Shown here one piece after another: positions 25,030 through 37,025 of a stretch of DNA of 64,000 nucleotides. The notes beneath the pieces were generated by a model. It saw only the letters and a list, made by a program, of their open reading frames with translations, had not been told where the DNA came from and did no database searches. Every line of letters begins with the position of its first letter. The first letter of the stretch is position 1. The DNA comes from Lingula anatina (Eukaryota > Brachiopoda > Lingulata > Lingulida > Lingulidae): the NCBI RefSeq assembly GCF_001039355.2, contig NW_019775461.1, positions 143,898 through 207,897 on the forward strand. The letters run 5' to 3'. Both the position numbers and the translations under genes were made by a program.

Positions 25030-28000
25030 AACAAACAAACAAACAAACAAACAAACAAATGGTTGAAAACAAAACCTCCTTGGCGGAGGTAAACATGTAG
25101 ATCAATTATCAACAAGAGAACTTGGGAAGTTGGTGTGATCTTGTCCCTGAAGCTGTGCCACAGGTTTTCAACTATGACAATGTTTACCAGAGTTCTGTGT
25201 TGCCACCACGGCCTTCGTTGCGTGGGTCGCAATACTTTCAGGTTATGTGGGGCAGATTTATTACAAGAGAGACACCTCCATATTGTACTTCAAAGGAGTT
25301 GCCCCTGTGCCTTTGCCTCATCAAAAGTACACAGTGACAACGACTAGGACATTGTCTGCAAACAGTGGGGCAAGGTGTCATTGTTTTACGGCATTAAGAA
25401 TGACAGTATCTGTTTTGTTTTAATCTTTTTTATTATTTTTTTTATGGGAGGGAGACTTCTTTTGTTCTTTTTATACCCACTGACAATATAATGCAAAACA
25501 CTGTCATGACTGTATGTAGATTTTCCCTTGTTTGTACATTTGTTGAGTACATTGTTTCTTGACTTGTGAATGAAAGAAACCTGTAAAAATATCTACTGTA
25601 CACACATTTTGTGATATTTTTTACTATTTCATATATATAAATATCTTAGCAGTCGAGGTCTGGAAGGTATTTGCATTTTAGTTATGTTGATCTATGTATC
25701 TGATTATTATATTAGTGATACATACCTGTAGATCTACGTACTAAATCAGTAGGGTTATATTGCAGTAATAACTGTAGATGTGCATGAAAATGACCTGTAT
25801 GTTTGATATTTAACTGGTTTGAAAAAAAAATCAAAAATAGCTCAAATAGAATAAACCCGTTTCATATTTCACATATAATCTGCTTCATTATTTCTTTTAA
25901 ATAAGCATTTAATCATAACAGCTCTCATCATTATACCGTTATTGTATAATAGTATTGAAAGGTTCAAAGTTTCCATTAATAGGTTGTTGTGAAAGTGTTG
26001 CAAATAAATACAAGCATCACAGCTTTTTTTCTTATTGAAATATTTCAAACATACCACTGATAAATTAGGGATACAGGTAACAATGGCAGCATTACTAACT
26101 GGGTTGACAACGCTGTTAGTGTCAGATCGTTACCTGTTAAAGTTTGCTACTAGTACCAGGGAACAAAATGTCTGGCATTTAACAACAAGTTGATAAAGTC
26201 ACAATAAAGCAGGTAAAAAATAGAACGTGCATCTCGAACGATGTCTTGTTCATATTCTTGACAAAGGGGAGCGTTACTGGTGTCAAGGACCAAATCTTGA
26301 ACTTTGGGGTTTGACATGTCAATGTAGGCCTACTTTCCTATCGATTTCTGCTCAAATCCAACAAAGCTTCAGTTGCTCAACTTTTTCCCAATTTTCGGTA
26401 TATACAGGTTGTGTTATTCTATGCTCGGGGACCCCCTTCTCTGTCGGCGGTTAATCGGGGACACCTGTGCGGCCTGTCAAAGAAGGCCCTACCTAGACTC
26501 ACTTTTGCAAGTGCCGTAAACATATTGCTTATTTACCATTGCCGTAAATATCAAAACAAAATGAGAAATAATCACAGTTATGAAAAATGTTTGGAAGTAG
26601 GCTACTTGTCAACCCCTGTTAACCGTATGTGCCGTACAACTGTGCTGCCCGGTCTCCACATCTTGCGGAGCCAGAGTGCACAATCCGGGAATTAAAAGTA
26701 ACTAAAAATAACCTCGTTGGTGGTTTGTCTGCCTTGTTGGTTATAACTTCTAATATTCAGATAATGATGACCGTTCACTCAGTTCTTAATAAAATCAAAC
26801 AACCTTCAGTCCTTTGCATACGATGATCAAATGTCTAGAGTGTATTTTACACCAATGCTTCACTTACTTTCCCTTTAGTTTATTGGAATCGGATTTGCAC
26901 ATTACCTGGTTGCTAGACCTCTTGTTATCAAGAGGTTAGTGCTATGGCGCTCACATGTAGTTACTGAACATATACAATCCAATTTTTTAAAATTATTTGG
27001 ATTATAGCTATAAATCTTGTTTGCATAAGTAAAATATTCTTTTATATGAAAGAAAGTACAAATAATAAACATGTTCAGATTTTCCCCATTCTTTATATTA
27101 TTTTGATTGCAACTGGTAAAGAAATTGTTGAGGGATATTTTTTTCACACTGAACAAATCCACAATGTTCAATCTAACTAGGAAGATTTCGGATGGTGAAA
27201 CAGCAAAAATGTAAGCCATGTGTACATAATTCCCGTTAACCTTTATGACGCAGTCGTGTTTATTTGCCACTGTCATGGAATATTTACGCTTTGCATATTG
27301 CTTTTTGACTATTGTGAATATGACCATAAAAGGTAAAAATGTGAATCTAAGTTAGGTGTTTTATCAGAGTATTTTTTGTTGGTTTTAAGGATTAAAATCA
27401 GTTATTATAATATATCAGCCAGAGGTGGTTGACCTGAAAACTATGCAAAAGATTGATACGATCCATCCATTTTGTGGCATGACATAACTCACCCGACACG
27501 TGCCTGCAGTTTGAGGCAATGCACAGTATCTTTTTATAGCAACTATATGTTTAGTTGGCTGACGATGACTTATATATAAACAAACAGGGTGAAGCGAAAA
27601 GACGTAAGGAATGAACGAAATTTTGTTTTCAAGATTTTTGTTTTCAAATACTCATAACATACGACCTGTCCTGACAGCTCATCCTGCAATTTCACCTGTC
27701 CGAACTGAAATTTTAACTGTCGGTGCCGAGCCCTGTATCTAATGAAACTTTAGATGACAGATTTTGTCGTGACATGCAGTTCTATACAAGTTCCTATTCA
27801 AGGACAACAGAATGTCAGTTGAGCATGACGATAGAAATCTTTTGCAATTTAACTGGAAAGTTATGACAACAATGTCATGGAGGCTGCATTACGCATGTAA
27901 GTGCTGTATGTGATATATTAATGGGGTTTTCAATTAATGTATAATTTCCTCATAATTTTTTTTTTCGTTTTGAACAGAACTATTAATATCAAGGAAAATA

Positions 28001-28547
28001 ATTGAATTTTATTGATTCTATAATTGCAGAACATGAGCACCAAACATGAATTTCCCATGCACGTCAACTCTCCAGGACAATCTGGGAGTCTCCCAGATAC
28101 AAAACGAATCTCCCGGTCTCCCGTACGGGTAACCAAATCTCCCGGATAAAAGCGACTTTGAAAATTTGCACTACTGTCAGCTTCATAATTCTCTTCTAAT
28201 TGTCTGGGGGAAGGGGAGAGAGAGTGGTCGCTCCCTCACCCCCCTCTCCACTAAGCAAAACGGCAGCGACNNNNNNNNNNNNNNNNNNNNNNNNNNNNNN
28301 NNNNNNNNNNNNNNNNNNNNNNNNNNNNNNNNNNNNNNNNNNNNNNNNNNNNNNNNNNNNNNNNNNNNNNNNNNNNNNNNNNNNNNNNNNNNNNNNNNNN
28401 NNNNNNNNNNNNNNNNNNNNNNNNNNNNNNNNNNNNNNNNNNNNNNNNNNNNNNNNNNNNNNNNNNNNNNNNNNNNNNNNNNNNTGATTTCCAACAGAAG
28501 ATACAGCATATTTTAGTCACTTTCCTTTATTTCTTCTTGTGCGAAAA

Positions 28548-28582
<35 letters not shown>

Positions 28583-30542
28583 AAATGATAACAGTCTCCA
28601 TAGATTTCTTTTATTTTGAATTCAAGTACCCACAAGAAGATCTTTAATGGTAAAAGTGTATTTATGTTTCATAGCAATGAAGAAGTACGAACCTACAGAT
28701 GACACTACCAATCCTTCCTTGATCCTGGCTGCTGCACAGATGGAGCAGTATCAACACCTCATAGATGATGCAGTTCAGTATGCAAAAGCAAAGGAGGGGT
28801 ATGTCAGTTTTTTTCCAATCTGAATAGATAATACTGAGACGGATTTCACAAGGAAAAGACATGATAACGCCAAAAATTCACCGTAATTGGTGCTCAAATG
28901 TGTTATAGAAAACAATATAATATTTTGCTTCTTTTGTTGAATACAGTTGATAACTCTTAAAATACTGGCCAATGATAAAGTTACAGATTATTTTACCGGT
29001 AGGTCTTTTGATGATCAGTTGGACTGGACCATGGACAGATTGTTTGTTAATTTTGGATCAGAAATCCTGAAGATAATTCCTGGAAGAGTTTCCACAGAAA
29101 TTGATGCAAGGTATGCCATGGTGATTTACCTGTTTCAAATATAATACATAAAGAGACTGCTCTTTTAGTGTTTGGAATCTATTTTGATATTTGACCATTA
29201 TCCACTGTCCTGTTTGCCATGACTTCAGTAAAGGATTGCTTTTGCATAACTTTTTCAATAACAAGTTGATTTTAATTCTTGAAACATATTGCCATTTGCC
29301 CATCATACTTAGAAATACAGGCTCATGGAGGATCACAGTTATGGTATATTAGTCACGTAAGCTGTATTTGCCATACAAAATTATTTCAGATTGTCTTTTG
29401 ACAAGGAGGCTTCCATCTCAAAAGCGAGAAGAATCATTGATTTATACAAAGAGAAAGGGATTGATAAAGAAAGGATTCTTATCAAACTTCCAACCACCTG
29501 GGAGGGTATTGAGGCAGCCAGGTGATTTCAGTTCTTTACCTTATTATATAGTGCTTTCTTTGTGCACTTTTAATTGAAGGTGAATGGGACCATTTTTATG
29601 CCAAATTTAGGAAAATAATGTAATATACAAGCATAATTGTGATATTTATTTGTAACATTTTAAACATTCAAAGTGGGTAAGTTGTATTAAAAATATAAGA
29701 ATATGAGATCATGCACAGAAACTCTCTATTTAAATTAAGAACAAATTTAAACAAACCTAAAAAGTGCTATACAAATTACATTTACTTGTATTCAGAGTAA
29801 TATAGGATGACTGATGGAAAGTTCTTATTGAAAAGGAACTATTTTGTAATATATTGTTAAAACATATCCACAACTGTTTTAGAAATAGGTACTGTATGCC
29901 CTGGCCTGCCCTGCATATGAAGATTGTTAAATATCATGTTTATTCATTGATGATGACTAGAATGTTTGAATAAAATTCCTCCTTTATATTTCATGTCTCC
30001 AGAACCCTTGAACAGGAATATGGAATTCACTGCAACTTGACTCTATTGTTTTCATTTGCACAGGTACTACATACTTCAATTTTTCATGGGCATATGTACT
30101 CTATCATTTTATTAATGTTTAAAACCTCCATATTAAATAACATCTTTGAATTGCACTGCCTATGATGTTTAGGATATGAAGCAATTGACCAATTTGTTTT
30201 GCAATTTAAACTGTATTTTAGGAATTTCAACCTCTGAAATTGCAGAGATATCTTTTGCAGGCTGTTGCATGTGCAGAGGCTGGCGTGACACTCATTTCAC
30301 CTTACGTGGGCAGAATCTTTGACTGGTATGTAGAAAACACAGACAGAAAGAAGTTTCAGCCATTGGAAGATCCAGGTTGGTTTTGTTATGATGATAAGAA
30401 TAAAATCATTGTAATAAAAATGACAATTGGTAAAGTTAATAATCTCAGCTGAGAGCAGTTTATAAACATTTAGCTTCTTTTGTTTTTCTAAAGAAAAAAC
30501 AAGTAGTGGGAATTATACAGAAAGTGCATCCTCTATATGAAA

Positions 30543-30593
<51 letters not shown>

Positions 30594-31763
30594 TCATTTA
30601 AAGCCAATGCATATTCAAATCTTTCTTAAAGAACTTCATTTTAATTGTCTGAAAACACAAATGCTTTATTTGTGAAATTTTGTTACATATATGCCAATTT
30701 TACAGGTGTTCAAAGTGTCACCAGGATCTACAATTACTACAAAAAGTTTGGATACCAGACTGTCGTCATGGGAGCCTCTTTCAGAAATACAGAACAGATA
30801 ACAGCACTTGCTGGATGTGACCTCCTCACTATCAGGTACCTAAAGAACCAGGAATTTTAACTTTTTATATAAACACAGTAGTATCTCTACAGGAGCTAGT
30901 CCTCGAGAATTATCAGGAGTTTTGTGAATTGAAATGGTAAATTTAACATAATAGCAATTGTCCTTTTTGCCTGTGTATGTTCCATTTCAAATATTCTGTT
31001 CTTGTTTTGTAGCCCATCACTTTTAGAAAAGCTTTCCAGCAGCAATGAGAAAGTGACTGTGTACCTTTCTGAGAAACAAGGTATGCTCACTGTTCTTACA
31101 ATTAAGTAGTGTAAGCTTACATAAAGAAAATTAGTTACATATGAAGCGAGCCTGGATTCCCAACAATGCATTTTAATCCTTTGGTCAGCCAAAAAATAGC
31201 TTGGAAACTGTACCTTTCTACAAATTTTTGGTTATTAACTCGACCTTTTTATTCATTCCTCTAGTGTGTGAAAGTCCACCAAGTGACGTAAGGGTAGTAA
31301 TATGTGGCCAATTACTGCAGCGCCTGCAATAGCAAAATTATTCAAATTAGGTTGTGCAGAAATAACAAAGGTTTAGAAAGAAAGCAGAAAATAATTGTTC
31401 AAATATCATTTTTCAGGAAATATGCTCTTTTGTATTTTAAAGTCTTGCTATTTGAGACTATATGGTGGCATTTGGTCAGGTTTAATGGCAAAGGTTTGAC
31501 TTAAGTTATGTGTAACTTTCAAACTTTACAACTATTTAAACTACATTTGTTTCAAAAAAAATTTTTTAAAGATTTTTCTTGTCCCACAATTGTTAGCAAA
31601 ACAGTGTGAACTGACAAAGATCAACATGGATGAAAAGACATTTAGGTGGATGCTAAATGAAGATGAAGTCGCAACAGACAAATTGGCTGAGGGAATAAGA
31701 AATTTTGCTGTGGATGCAGTTAAACTGGAAAATGTGGTGAAGGAGAGGCTCTTGAAGGCTTAA
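23236..31763 (+). CDS. TALDO1: Transaldolase
   Basis: Cytosolic enzyme of the non-oxidative pentose phosphate pathway. It moves a three-carbon dihydroxyacetone unit from sedoheptulose 7-phosphate to glyceraldehyde 3-phosphate. Exons: 23236-23302, 28675-28798, 29003-29110, 29390-29521, 30003-30063, 30261-30375, 30706-30835, 31013-31080 and 31597-31763. All are GT-AG with matching phases and give 323 residues, about ten fewer than human at the N-terminus. The Schiff-base lysine is K132 in RILIKL (human K142). Asp17 sits in VVADTGDF. Also present are [55 protein letters not shown] and [10 protein letters not shown]. Intron 1 is 5.4 kb and full of mobile DNA and one sequencing gap; the other introns are short. 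An AATAAA follows the stop by only 13 bases. The gene looks intact. Confidence 0.98.
23837..24752. mobile_element. 916-bp terminal-inverted-repeat element
   Basis: It begins GGGCCCCGTATCTCGAAAGC and ends with the inverse GCTTTCGAGATACGGGGCCC. Imperfect inverted arms continue for about 65-100 bases through GGCGCAAGCATGG. The interior is AT-rich and non-coding, so this is a non-autonomous DNA transposon. It sits in transaldolase intron 1. I see no clear target duplication. Confidence 0.75.
24842..25090. mobile_element. Short inverted-repeat element with GACA/AAAC tract
   Basis: The left end ACCTCCACCAAGG is inverse to the right end CCTTGGCGGAGGT. It contains ATCAAAATCGGTCCATAACT and a (GACA)n(AAAC)n microsatellite near the right end. 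Similar elements are, as I recall, common in marine invertebrate genomes. It lies in transaldolase intron 1. Confidence 0.65.
25091..26400. other. Unassigned intronic stretch
   Basis: Inside transaldolase intron 1. The segment 25120-25350 has two overlapping open frames of about 70 codons and is followed by AT-rich DNA resembling a 3' UTR, including AATAAA near 25850. This could be the tail of a retrocopy, but I recognise no protein. Confidence 0.3.
26411..26727. repeat. Dispersed repeat (copy 2)
   Basis: The right part (26653-26727) shares CTTGCGGAGC, AATCC and AAAATAACCT with the sequence at 1-78. The left part is GC-rich relative to its surroundings (TCGGGGACCCCC, CGGTTAATCGGGGACACC). Confidence 0.4.
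26902..27327 (-). pseudogene. Possible Tudor-like fragment antisense in transaldolase intron 1
   Basis: A 141-codon open frame, long for AT-rich DNA. The segment [19 protein letters not shown], followed by a spaced leucine run and LNNFF, resembles the start of an extended Tudor domain in TDRD proteins (V.HV.SPSEF.VQL...L..FY). I see no splice sites or start context that make it a gene. It may be a decayed fragment or a coincidence. Confidence 0.25.
28271..28484. other. Assembly gap (214 N)
   Basis: Run of N inside transaldolase intron 1. No exon is missing, because exons 1 and 2 join in phase around it. Confidence 0.99.
28535..28584. repeat. (AAAT)n microsatellite
   Basis: Tandem AAAT units just before transaldolase exon 2. 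Confidence 0.9.
30547..30590. repeat. (AT)n microsatellite
   Basis: AT dinucleotide tract in transaldolase intron 6. Confidence 0.95.
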
Positions 31764-31776
31764 AAGACTGGTGGTC

Positions 31777-31782
31777 AATAAA
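31777..31782 (+). terminator. Poly(A) signal of transaldolase
   Basis: AATAAA 13 bases after the stop codon; further AATAAA-like words follow in the next kilobase. Confidence 0.45.
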
Positions 31783-33690
31783 AAGAAAATTGGTGACATT
31801 TATCATGTTAAAAAAGTTGCTTTCCCATTATTACGGTCTTTGTTGCACAAAGATTTATATCAAATTTCTTAATCTTTGCATTATATCCTTGATGCATATT
31901 TTCTAATAACATGATATTTTGGTAGTATGTTGAAGAAGGCTTTCACATTTAAAGGAATAATAAGTCTTCGTAATTGAAAACAATTTATAGAAATATAATA
32001 TATTCTGTTTTAACACAAAAATGGCAGTTATAGCTATTATTCTGATACCTGAGCTTGTCATTGGACCACATGACCTCCATAGATGGCAATCCTCTGTAAT
32101 AATCTCTTTTTCTTAAGAGATTATTACAAAAAAAAAAAAACTTTTTCAAAAAAAATTTGAATGTAGAAATGGATTCATTAACCATTGGTAAGTATGACAA
32201 AATTGTTGTTAACTCCAGGAAAATTAATTTTTTGACCAAAACGAATAGTTATTATCCCTTTACGTTTTCCAAACTTCAGATGTATATATTTTTTTGTGTA
32301 TCTTTTTCTACTATTGTTCAATTTAACTTAAGTAAACTAACAGTATTCAAGATATTATTTTTTTAAAGTGACAATTGTGCAACATAGCTTAAAACAAAAC
32401 TTGATATGTATTGATTTTAGAATTTTGCTATAAAGATTGTTTTTGTTTGCAAAAATATAACTATAATTTTACAAATGTAGTATATTAAATTTTATTGAAG
32501 TAGAACAAATAACAATCCATATGTTGTTTTTACAGGATGAGAGATATTACTCAAGTTTTTTGACATTTTGACTACTAAAATTGTATGTGTATACCACAGG
32601 GTCGTCATTTGTAAAAAATATGTTAATAATTAATTAACTGCACATTTTGATAAAACATTTAAAAGTGTTTCAGTATATACTGCTTTTTAAGAATAATAAA
32701 AAATTTGGAAAGAACCCAAAAAAGAAAAAAAAATGCATTTTTTCTTTTATATGCAAATAAGATTGTCTCTAGTAATATATCTGACTGGAAGGGATGCTCA
32801 TAGCAGAGATTTCAAAGATGGTGATCTTGATTACTTTATATTTTGTTTTTTAATCATTTGATAATATTGATTAAAAAATTAAAATATAATTGAAGGTACC
32901 AAATATAATTTTCTTCAAGAATTTTGTAATAGCCAGAAGGGTCACTCCATCACTATACCTCAGTGTGTTCTACATGCATGCCCTATCCAGTGGGCAGGCA
33001 ACGTTGCTCCTCTATACACTAGTACATTCCTTATATCTTTTCTACACCATCTTCCTTATATTGAGGTCGCGTGTTGGAAAAGGGAGGGAGGTGGTCACAA
33101 GTTTTGCCTACTAAAAGTACGTGGGTCAAAAAAAAAAAATTAAGCCATGCATTTAGGGTGGGCCACAAGTTAACTAAACTTTATATTTGGCACCTACTGT
33201 GCAGCTATACTTCACTTGAAGTAGAAGAGCATGCAAAGGTTCTGAAAACATCTGTTTCTTTTTTTAACCAGCGTTTTTAGGAACAAGCAACAAACGTTTA
33301 TTGTAGTTATTAATGGGCAGTTAAAAGCTTGAAAAAGTTGTCGGTTTAACAGAATTTGGTCAAAAATCAAACCCGGAGCGCCCGCGTGGCAGGCGAGCAT
33401 TCTTCAATTGAACCTCGCGTACTTCTAAGATGTAAGTTTGCCCTTGCCCCCTCCCCTCCCCAAGAAAACCACCGGTGATGCTCGAAACATTTCTGCAAGT
33501 TTGTGCGGATCATATCAAAAGCTGACGGTCTATCACCACGGTTTTGTTGTTTTTTGCGATGATCATATATAATTGATCAACAAAAACCATCTGAGTTTGG
33601 ATTCTTTCATATCTTTCAGGAGACGATTATAGCTAAGATTCCACGTTATTGCTTTCTTTAAGAACCTTTCCCATTTTATTTCATTTTTAG
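31783..33690. other. AT-rich intergenic stretch
   Basis: No gene seen. It contains a 13-bp hairpin at 32097-32128 (GTAATAATCTCTT and its inverse) without flanking direct repeats. Confidence 0.6.
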
Positions 33691-33693
33691 GGG

Positions 33694-34020
33694 TTAAGTA
33701 CAGTTTTTTATAAACGTATCATAAATTACTTTACAGCCTTTTTTGTTTTTCCATATAATCATAATTGGTTTGGGTATTTTCGGGTTATAAGTTTTCTGTG
33801 TAACTATTCCTTTTAAATTGGGAAATGCATTGTAGATAGCATTCCTTAGGTCAAAATATTTCGTAAATGGTAGGCGTATTTTGTATGCATCCGTGATTTC
33901 TCTGTCTGAAAGCACGTTGCCGTTTGAATCAAGCAAGTCGAGCACCACCCGGTAACTGTTCTCATGTAATGGTAGGGAGGTCAGGTCACACCGCTCACGC
34001 AGTCGAAAACGGGAAGAAAT
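33694..34020 (-). mobile_element. Non-LTR retrotransposon (LINE) fragment
   Basis: A minus-strand frame remains open for about 110 codons up to a stop at 33696-33694. VVLDLLDSNGNVLSD, then a run ending FTKYFDLRNAIYNAFP, matches the linker region of LINE polyproteins (DLLD.NG..LS....F..KYN...NFL.Y..I..AIP) that I recall from many invertebrate elements. There are no catalytic endonuclease or reverse-transcriptase motifs, so this is a short dead remnant. Confidence 0.55.
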
Positions 34021-34575
34021 CTAACCTCGCTGTTTGTTTTCCATCATAACTTCCAAGATTTGGGTCCTATGATAAATATGAAAATATATTTAAAAAGTGC
34101 ATTGAATGGGCTTTCGATCAATATGTGTAACAATGTATCATGTCTCTGTTGTAAGCCTCCAGCCACGAAAATGCTGCGAGAAATCGCCGGTGATTTCACT
34201 TCCTCGTTTGGTTCCCACTATTTACGAATTTTGCTCAACATGCGCGTTTCGCGCCATTTTTCTAAAAGCTCCGTACGGCGTCCCTGATGTTATTTCCTCA
34301 TATTTGGACACGTATTCATGAGGAGAATGAATCAAGCGTTCGAGTGAGGGGTTACAGAAGTTAACTCAACCGAAAACAGCAACCAAAACTAGCTTGTAAA
34401 GTTTTTAATCGTGTTTAAGAGTTAGAACAACGAATTTCTGAAAGTTCTGTAACCCCTACCTAAATTTTTAAAACTAATTTTCGGTTCAAATCAGTTTTTT
34501 ATTTATCATTTTTTGGTAAGATAGAGCCGTAAGAGCCGTTAGAAAATCAGTGACTTTGATCTTACCGCAAACAAA

Positions 34576-34842
34576 ATGGCGGACGCACCAAGCTGTTCTG
34601 CTGATGAAAAAGCAACTGCACTTTCAGCACCCAAAGAGGATCAAGATATCAGAATATCTAATCAGAAAATCTTTGAATTGTTCACGAAACCCAGTGATAT
34701 TGATAAAACGCCTACAATTCAAGAATATAGAGTTTATTTTATTTTTCAAACAAAGTATGAAATTACGTACGATATTGATGGGGCTAGTGCTTTTTTCGTC
34801 TTTGAACTCGTCAGTGAACATAAAAAGGGGAATCTTAATTAA
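34576..34842 (+). CDS. Hypothetical 88-aa protein or first exon
   Basis: The start context AACAAAATGGCGGACGC is favourable and overlaps a YY1-like AAAATGGCGG. The product begins MADAPSCSADEKATALSAP and is hydrophilic for 60 residues, then more hydrophobic. An AAA|GTATGA donor near 34755 would make this a first exon instead. No domain is recognised. A LINE fragment lies 550 bp upstream, so it could belong to a mobile element. Confidence 0.3.
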   Translation: MADAPSCSADEKATALSAPKEDQDIRISNQKIFELFTKPSDIDKTPTIQEYRVYFIFQTKYEITYDIDGASAFFVFELVSEHKKGNLN

Positions 34843-34869
34843 AATCATGCATGGAGATATGCAATAACT

Positions 34870-36474
34870 CTAGAATGGTTTATGATAGCCGAACAAAAGG
34901 GAACAAAAAAAATATTTATTTATTTATTTTTTCTTAATAACAAAAAAAAAAGGAAATTCCTAAAACTGCCATTATGTTATTTCAGTCTCTCCAAAAAATC
35001 TCGCTGGTTTTTGTATTACCTACCTGCTATGATGTCCAATATCAATTAAATTTTTTTGGCAAAATTATAACTTACCAAAATCGGATATTATTTATTTTCA
35101 TTGTGCATTCTGGTATTTTTTTACTAGTTAAACCTTAAAATCGTATATGCAATTGTCATTGTAATAGTGGTTGCCATGGCAACAGTGACAGAGTATTTGT
35201 TTACTACTTAACTTAAATTCATAAACTGAGTACCAAGAGTGTTTCCCACTTCATATTCAGTTTAAAAATTCATGATAATGTGTAAAAAAATAATTCAAAC
35301 AGTTACCATAGCAACAGCTATCATAATGACGATTTTCATAGCAACAGATACATTAGAAGCTATTATTTTTTATTTTAGTGATGGCACATTATTTAGCATC
35401 ATTTTCATCCAAAAGTAGCCTTTGGACAGTGATGCTGAAGCCTTAGGTTGAAAAATCAAAAAAATAATATCGATCGCTATTGATATTTAGCAATGGTTGC
35501 CATGGAAATAATGGATAAATTACAGAAAATTGTATCTTGTCAGATTCTCCTTGGCATAGTGTAACTTTCCAGAAATTTTCAAATGGATATTTCACTCCAT
35601 TCAAAAGTTATGCCAATTTTGTTTTATTGATTGGGCAATTAGGTGACACTTTTGGCTTCCACTGTTACATATGCTTGCATACAAGACATTTTCAAAATTT
35701 TGTGGCCGACTAGCATTCTTGAAAATTTAATAACTTTTGATTGGCTTGCTTGATTTTCAAAAAATAAACTGTTTTGGAAAGCTCATGAATTGCTCTATCA
35801 GATAAGATCATTTTGGCTGATATTTATGTTACTATCAAAGTTGACCTGACCTCCCTAGTAATGGTTTTAAGAATACAGCCTTGTTTTCGATCAAAATACT
35901 CGGATTATGCCACAATGGAGCTTCCAGAAAATCTCTTGGGTCATTTTCTTGTATTGCGCTAGCATACTGTGAGTAATATGAAATGATTCTTTCCAAAATA
36001 AATTTGTCGTGATTTCCCTGCATTGCTCGTATATACAGGCCCAAACTGACAGAGCGGAGTCATATCACAACTTGTAATTTCGGTAAAAATCCTACCGTTT
36101 TGGTTAGTATTCGATAGTAATCTGCGAATCCAAGTTAATTTAAAAGCTTTAATATACATGTATATATATATATGTATGATTCCAAATGCCCCATTCTACA
36201 GCCCCCATTTTCGAAGTCTGTCACACGCAACGTTATTCCGAGTCCTGGACTGTATTTTTTATTTTTATTTGTAGATTGAAAGTACCGTATTAAGTACCGA
36301 AATAGAGAATCCAGGTGAAAGTAACAATAGAACGAGGCAGATGACACAAAACAAACAACCTGTTTTTAATCACCTAGCTGGGCCTTACACGTTAAAGAAA
36401 AGTGCGCCCTCCTACTGATTTATATATTTACGACCACCCTTGCCTTAGCAAATCCGTTTGATACCGGTGCAGGG

Positions 36475-36517
<43 letters not shown>

Positions 36518-36550
36518 TTTTGGACGTACCTAAACAATAAAGATCCCAAG
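34870..36550. other. AT-rich stretch with repeated CCATGGCAAC-like words
   Basis: No gene. GTTGCCATGGCAACAG (35170), GTTACCATAGCAACAG (35301) and GTTGCCATGGAAATAA (35495) are spaced through it, suggesting an old repeat. A (TTTA)n tract lies at 36475-36520. Confidence 0.5.
36475..36520. repeat. (TTTA)n microsatellite
   Basis: About 11 tandem tetranucleotide units. Confidence 0.95.
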
Positions 36551-36605
36551 TACTATGAGCCCTACGGCCCAGCATCTCCCGGAATCATATACTGGTAACT
36601 GAAAT

Positions 36606-36639
36606 CATGGACATAATAAGAGATCTTATTATGTCCATG
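36606..36639. mobile_element. 34-bp perfect palindrome with 7-bp direct repeats
   Basis: Arms CATGGACATAATAAG and CTTATTATGTCCATG are perfect inverses around AGAT. CTGAAAT lies immediately on both sides (36599-36605 and 36640-36646). A second palindrome with the same CATGGAC...GTCCATG ends and the same layout is at 52820. Confidence 0.6.
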
Positions 36640-36871
36640 CTGAAATACATGGTAATAGGACACTGATTCAACATAAGTTTGTATGATTGTAAAACATAAC
36701 AATTTTTATTATTAAACGAAATGAACGATTGAAAATCAATCTCAATCCATCCATTCGTGCAAGATAGGAGGAAAAGCGTGACAAACAGCAACGCCATTAT
36801 ACCGTGATAGCTGGACTAGACATGAGGCATGCGACCCTACAGAACACGACGAAGATTGAATTGACTGTAAA

Positions 36872-36876
<5 letters not shown>

Positions 36877-36914
<38 letters not shown>
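36877..36914. repeat. (AT)n microsatellite
   Basis: AT tract upstream of the first promoter copy. Confidence 0.95.
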
Positions 36915-36916
<2 letters not shown>

Positions 36917-36949
36917 AAAGGTCCAATCAGTCGTTATTCTTCACTATAA

Positions 36950-37025
36950 CAGTATGCCGGTCAACTTCTATAAAAGAGGAAGCATGACTTGCTGAAATAG
37001 GCGCTGAAACAGCTTAGCGGCAATG
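36950..37025 (+). promoter_or_regulatory. Upstream copy of a TATA promoter segment
   Basis: ATGCCGGTCAACTTCTATAAAAG and GCTGAAATAGGC...GAAACAG recur at 37617-37690 in the same order. The TATA box is at 36967-36974. An ATG follows at the equivalent place but its frame closes after 12 codons. Confidence 0.55.

Noticed and set aside
26884-26938. Possible extra transaldolase exon with acceptor and donor in intron 1
   Set aside because: In the required phase it meets a TAG after 12 codons, and exons 1 and 2 already join to the family sequence.
28166-28520. Open frames spanning the 214-N gap
   Set aside because: They are open only because the gap has no stop codons.
32097-32128. 13-bp hairpin GTAATAATCTCTT considered as a third palindromic insertion
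   Set aside because: It lacks the CATGGAC ends and has no flanking direct repeats.
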